Assembly (NCBI GenBank): GCA_963650915.1 | Contig: CAVJMJ010000010.1 | Coordinates: forward strand, 1 to 64,000 | Reading direction: 5' to 3' | DNA from: UBA4636 sp963650915 | GTDB lineage: Bacteria > Bacillota > Clostridia > Christensenellales > Borkfalkiaceae | DNA length: 64,000 nt | In this document: piece after piece, positions 60,803 through 64,000 of the stretch | How positions within the stretch are numbered: the first letter of the stretch is position 1 | Layout: every line of letters starts with the position of its first letter | Notes under the pieces: model-generated | Databases searched by the model: none | Told to the model about the DNA's origin: nothing | Seen by the model: the letters and a program-made list of their open reading frames with translations, nothing else | Program-made: the position numbers and the translations under genes

Positions 60803-60823
60803 TCCGCCTATAAGCCCGTTATC
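60803..60823. repeat. Dispersed motif copy 16 (between lipoprotein gene and its terminator)
   Basis: CCGCCTATAAGCCCGTTATC, followed by TGCGG. Confidence 0.75.
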
Positions 60824-60831
60824 TGCGGTTT

Positions 60832-62829
60832 TTATGTTTTACTGAACACTATTTTATTGCCTATAAAGTCGATTATCGCCGTTTCTGTAATACTGTCTTT
60901 ATTCTTTATAAAGATATCTATTAATTTATCGTAATCGGATTTTAATTTATCGAAATCGGTACCGTTCATCGTAACGGTAACGTTTACACCGCTATTTGCA
61001 CTGCTTACGTCTTTTGTTAAATCCTCAAAATTTTCGGCTTGGACGAATAGCATCGGAATCGAAACCGCATATTCGGTATAAACGTTTTCTTGGGCATTAT
61101 ATGAATAAAAGTATTGCGTTCTGAATTCTATATCGAATCTTCTCGACAACATTTTCACACTAAAACCGCCGACTGTTTTATATTTCCACTCTTGAGTTCT
61201 GCCGTTAACAAAGAAGGCTGCCGTTTCGTCGTCGGTAGCTTGACGGTATTTAATACTTTCGATGCCGTTAACGTCGGATAACTTAAACCAATAAGTATTA
61301 TAAGTTATTCCCTTCAGTACTTCTCTAACTTCGTAGCCGAGCATTTTACCGTTCTTTACGTTATACAATTCGGTTATGTACCCCGTAAAGCCGACTATTC
61401 CGCTTGCCTTGTTTCCGACAGCCGATACGTACTTATCCGTAATATAAAAATCGGCGGAACTGTTTACGCCTACGCCGTCAACAGTCAAATACTCATAAAT
61501 GTGTCCGTTTACGTTACCGTCGGTATCCTTTTCGACCGTAAACATGGCACGCCTTACGCCAAGATATTTAATCGCAAATTTATATGAGTTTTCTTTTGCT
61601 TCGTAATATAATGCGTTTGCGTCGCCTATTTGTATTCTTACGTTTCTATCACCGCTATTTACATTCATCGACAATGCAATTTGTATCGACTGTTCACTGC
61701 CGAACACATTAGCCGTATAGTCTAATACGTAATATATTACGGTGCCGTCAAAATTTATCGTAACCGAATACGTACCTTGCATGAAATTGTAATTTGCCGT
61801 ATCGGACGGGTTTTTGTCTATATAATTATTAAAGGTGGCAATCGAAGTACTCGTTATATTTTCCAATCCTGTAAGAAGATTGAAAAATCGTTGAGATTGA
61901 TTGAGATTATCGGTAATCATGTGCCACTGTTCACCGAAACCGCCGTCCGGAATATCTTTTTTTGACACGAAATCGGAATAATCTTTATTCAAGTTGCTTT
62001 CGGTTTTTAAATTTTCTACATATCCGGGACGCATCGTCGTCGGTATATAACTATACGGATCCGCCGTTGCGTTGTTTAATAACCGCTTTAAATATGCCGA
62101 TATATCAACGGTTACGTTCCAACTTGCATATAATGTCGTATTTTTCGTTATTTTCATAGGGAAAGTCGCTTTTTGGGTGTATTTCTCGTCAAGATACCAA
62201 CCCATGAACTTTTTACCCGAGGTACTGAGCGTTTTAGGTTCGTTAATCGTCTTACCTTCTTCGACTTGCACGGGTGCAATCGTTTCATTAGTGCCAGTTA
62301 CGTAACTTACGGTGTATTTTTTTGTAATTGCTTTCCAACCTGCGTACAAAGTCGTGTTTTTAGTTATCGTCATCGGGAATGTCGCTTTTACGGTGCAACC
62401 CTCGTCGGTAAACCAACCTAAAAATTCTTTTCCGTCCGCACTGAGCGTTTTAGGTTCGTTAATCGTCTTACCTTCTTCGACTTGCACGGGTGCAATCGTT
62501 TCATTAGTGCCAGTTACGTAACTTACGGTGTATTTTTTTGTAATTGCTTTCCAACCTGCGTACAAAGTCGTGTTTTTAGTTATCGTCATCGGGAATGTCG
62601 CTTTTACGGTGCAACCTTCGTCGGTAAACCAACCTAAAAATTCTTTTCCGTCCGCACTGAGCGACTTTGGCTCGTTAATCGTATTTCCCTCTTCGACTTG
62701 CACGGGCGCAATCGTTTCATCGATGCCCGTTACGTACGATACCGTAAACATAGTCGGTTCTTTTGTGCATGCTGCGAAAAGGCTCAACGAGCATAATACC
62801 GCAAGCAAAATGATAATGATTTTTTTCAT
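60832..62829 (-). CDS. Lipoprotein with three InlB B (Listeria-Bacteroides) repeats
   Basis: This 665-residue surface protein has lipobox LFAACTK. Three B repeats of about 70 residues follow (FTVSYVTG, KEFLGWFTDEGC, NTTLYAGW) and then a 430-residue beta-rich domain I do not recognise. The first two DNA repeats are nearly identical, which indicates recent duplication or gene conversion. AGAGG precedes the ATG. It probably displays the C-terminal domain outside the cell. Confidence 0.85.
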   Translation of the reverse strand: MKKIIIILLAVLCSLSLFAACTKEPTMFTVSYVTGIDETIAPVQVEEGNTINEPKSLSADGKEFLGWFTDEGCTVKATFPMTITKNTTLYAGWKAITKKYTVSYVTGTNETIAPVQVEEGKTINEPKTLSADGKEFLGWFTDEGCTVKATFPMTITKNTTLYAGWKAITKKYTVSYVTGTNETIAPVQVEEGKTINEPKTLSTSGKKFMGWYLDEKYTQKATFPMKITKNTTLYASWNVTVDISAYLKRLLNNATADPYSYIPTTMRPGYVENLKTESNLNKDYSDFVSKKDIPDGGFGEQWHMITDNLNQSQRFFNLLTGLENITSTSIATFNNYIDKNPSDTANYNFMQGTYSVTINFDGTVIYYVLDYTANVFGSEQSIQIALSMNVNSGDRNVRIQIGDANALYYEAKENSYKFAIKYLGVRRAMFTVEKDTDGNVNGHIYEYLTVDGVGVNSSADFYITDKYVSAVGNKASGIVGFTGYITELYNVKNGKMLGYEVREVLKGITYNTYWFKLSDVNGIESIKYRQATDDETAAFFVNGRTQEWKYKTVGGFSVKMLSRRFDIEFRTQYFYSYNAQENVYTEYAVSIPMLFVQAENFEDLTKDVSSANSGVNVTVTMNGTDFDKLKSDYDKLIDIFIKNKDSITETAIIDFIGNKIVFSKT
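62305..62745 (-). repeat. 216-bp tandem coding repeats in the InlB-type lipoprotein
   Basis: Two copies with a 216-bp period differ at only a few positions. A third, more diverged copy lies at about 62090-62305. Confidence 0.85.
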
Positions 62830-63160
62830 AATTTACCTCTATTTTATATTTTTTCTTTTTTTGTTTTTTTGGGTTTGTTTTTTGGGTTTTCTTTTGTTTT
62901 GTTTTTTTGGTTTGTTCGTTTTTTCTTTCGTTTGGTTAATTTTTCGGTGGTTATCGCCTTGACGATTAAGTACTTTCTGTAGTAAAAGCAAATAATACAT
63001 TCCCAAGTAAAAAATTTATTTACACGACAAATTTAATACTTTCGGTAGCCAAAGCAAATAATAAATCTCCAAGCGGAAAATTTATCGCCCCGACAAATTT
63101 AATATTTTTGCGACACGCTAATAAAGATAGAAATTACTCGACAAGCGTGGCTTAATATAG
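62830..63160. other. Intergenic spacer: T/G tract and a 66-bp direct repeat
   Basis: 62840-62945 is low-complexity T/G sequence. 62971-63036 and 63037-63102 are two diverged 66-bp direct copies starting TACTTTC(T/G)GTAG. No gene is recognised. Confidence 0.6.
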
Positions 63161-63958
63161 TTAATCGGCGAGCGGATACTTAATGTTTTTGTATAATGCA
63201 AACGGGTAAACGAATAACGAAATTATCCCGCCCAAGACGATGGCAAACACCGTGCATAAAGCAACGAGGGCAAAGCCTAAAATAAACAGTAATAACTTAA
63301 CGGTAATAAGCCAAACAATGCCGTCGAAATCCAACGTAAATATTATTCCGGGCATTTTTACGAAGCCCCAGCTAATAATATCCATAGCCATTTCGCCTAC
63401 GAAATTATTGTCGAGAATCCAGCACGATACGAGAGTAAAAGCACATACCGACGCTATTATCCCCGGAATGAGATAATTGCCTCTTAATATAATTGACACT
63501 ATAAGTAAAACTCCCGTTGCCACTCCTCCCCAGATAAAGGATAACTTTCTCCTTTTTTCGGCGTCTGCCGTCTTACACTTTATTTTGTTTTCTTGGTATT
63601 TATCTTCGCAACTGCGACAATATACTTTAGTTTGCCCGTTCTCGGTTTTTCTGACTATCTGTTTGCCGTCGTAAATGGGTTTGTTGCACTTTTCGCAAAC
63701 GGCTAACACGGGCTTACTTTCTTTATATACGTACTCCTTTTCGTGGATGACTATGGGTTCGGGTTTTTCCTTGCCCATAATTTCGTCTATAGAAACGTTG
63801 AAGATTTCCGAAATTATCTTCACCGTCGTAAGCGACGGTTCCACGTCACCCTTTTCCCATCTCGAAACGGCTTGGGTGGTAACGAATAACTTTTCGGCTA
63901 AATCAGACTGTGTCATTCCGTTTTTCGTACGTAACTCGCGTATTTTTTCGCCAATCAT
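63161..63958 (-). CDS. XRE-family regulator with zinc ribbon and membrane segments
   Basis: This 265-residue protein has an N-terminal HTH_3 domain (MTQSDLAEKLFVTTQAVSRW), a central zinc ribbon (CEKCNKPIYDG, YCRSCEDKY) and four hydrophobic segments (VATGVLLIVSIILRG, LFILGFALVALCTVFAIVLG). It is likely a membrane-tethered transcription regulator. AAGGAG lies 8 nt before the ATG. Its target is unknown. Confidence 0.82.
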   Translation of the reverse strand: MIGEKIRELRTKNGMTQSDLAEKLFVTTQAVSRWEKGDVEPSLTTVKIISEIFNVSIDEIMGKEKPEPIVIHEKEYVYKESKPVLAVCEKCNKPIYDGKQIVRKTENGQTKVYCRSCEDKYQENKIKCKTADAEKRRKLSFIWGGVATGVLLIVSIILRGNYLIPGIIASVCAFTLVSCWILDNNFVGEMAMDIISWGFVKMPGIIFTLDFDGIVWLITVKLLLFILGFALVALCTVFAIVLGGIISLFVYPFALYKNIKYPLAD

Positions 63959-64000
63959 ATAAAAAACTCCTTTTTCGTCAAATGCGACATAAAAAATATA

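Overview
The window looks like the chromosome of a gut-type, low-to-moderate GC member of the Bacillota (Clostridia). The evidence is the Firmicute order ylxM-ffh-rpsP-khpA-rimM-trmD-rbgA-rnhB-yraN, the dnaG-rpoD-trmK-nif3-zinc ribbon operon, strong AAGGAGG-type ribosome sites, pyruvate phosphate dikinase, SepF and a PheB-like ACT protein. The many InlB, MBG and Ig-like surface proteins resemble those of uncultured Christensenellales-like gut Clostridia, but placement below class is inference.

Layout. 1-240: edge of a possible mobile-element fragment. 451-3087: ppdK with a consensus promoter and a long leader. 3495-9960: a tightly overlapping translation, ribosome and SRP operon, lacking rplS between trmD and rbgA. 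10328-15383: zinc-ribbon protein, Nif3, TrmK, primary sigma factor and primase. 15829-18796: bioY, an SGNH-like lipoprotein with an expanded N-terminus, and tRNA-Glu(CTC) followed by three 200-201 bp tandem units that each carry a copy of the tRNA 3' end. 19178-25177: DUF1963, HEAT-like and TPR proteins, Hsp33, a methyltransferase and a membrane protein. 25355-28898: asd and dapB on the plus strand, aspartokinase and PheB on the minus strand. 29180-33900: HtrA-like lipoprotein, SepF, a SANT-like protein and a VanZ/Ig-like protein. 34183-49640: an ABC exporter coupled to a beta-helix surface protein, then a lipoprotein and a giant (about 2860 aa) MBG/GLUG adhesin. 49641-52239: a repeat island between the divergent promoters of the adhesin and copper operons. 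52240-55353: CsoR and CopA, with a CopZ-like domain fused to CopA. 55593-59589: the two aconitase X subunits and an old-yellow-enzyme-type flavoprotein. 60142-63958: HMA chaperone, InlB-repeat lipoprotein and an XRE regulator.

The most unusual aspect is repeat biology. (1) A motif of about 26 bp (core CTATAAGCCCGTTA and its complement) occurs about 19 times, between genes and inside at least eight genes, where it is translated as either KSAYKPVI or NGLI-type peptides. (2) Two tandem arrays of perfect hairpins lie next to the surface-protein and copper loci. (3) Fold-back elements lie between a strong promoter and the start codon in both the adhesin and copper operons. (4) Minisatellites with 24-bp (8-codon) units expand the reading frames of Asd and a lipoprotein, and a comparable low-complexity expansion lies in CopA. 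(5) The tRNA-Glu 3' end has been multiplied together with a structured RNA unit.
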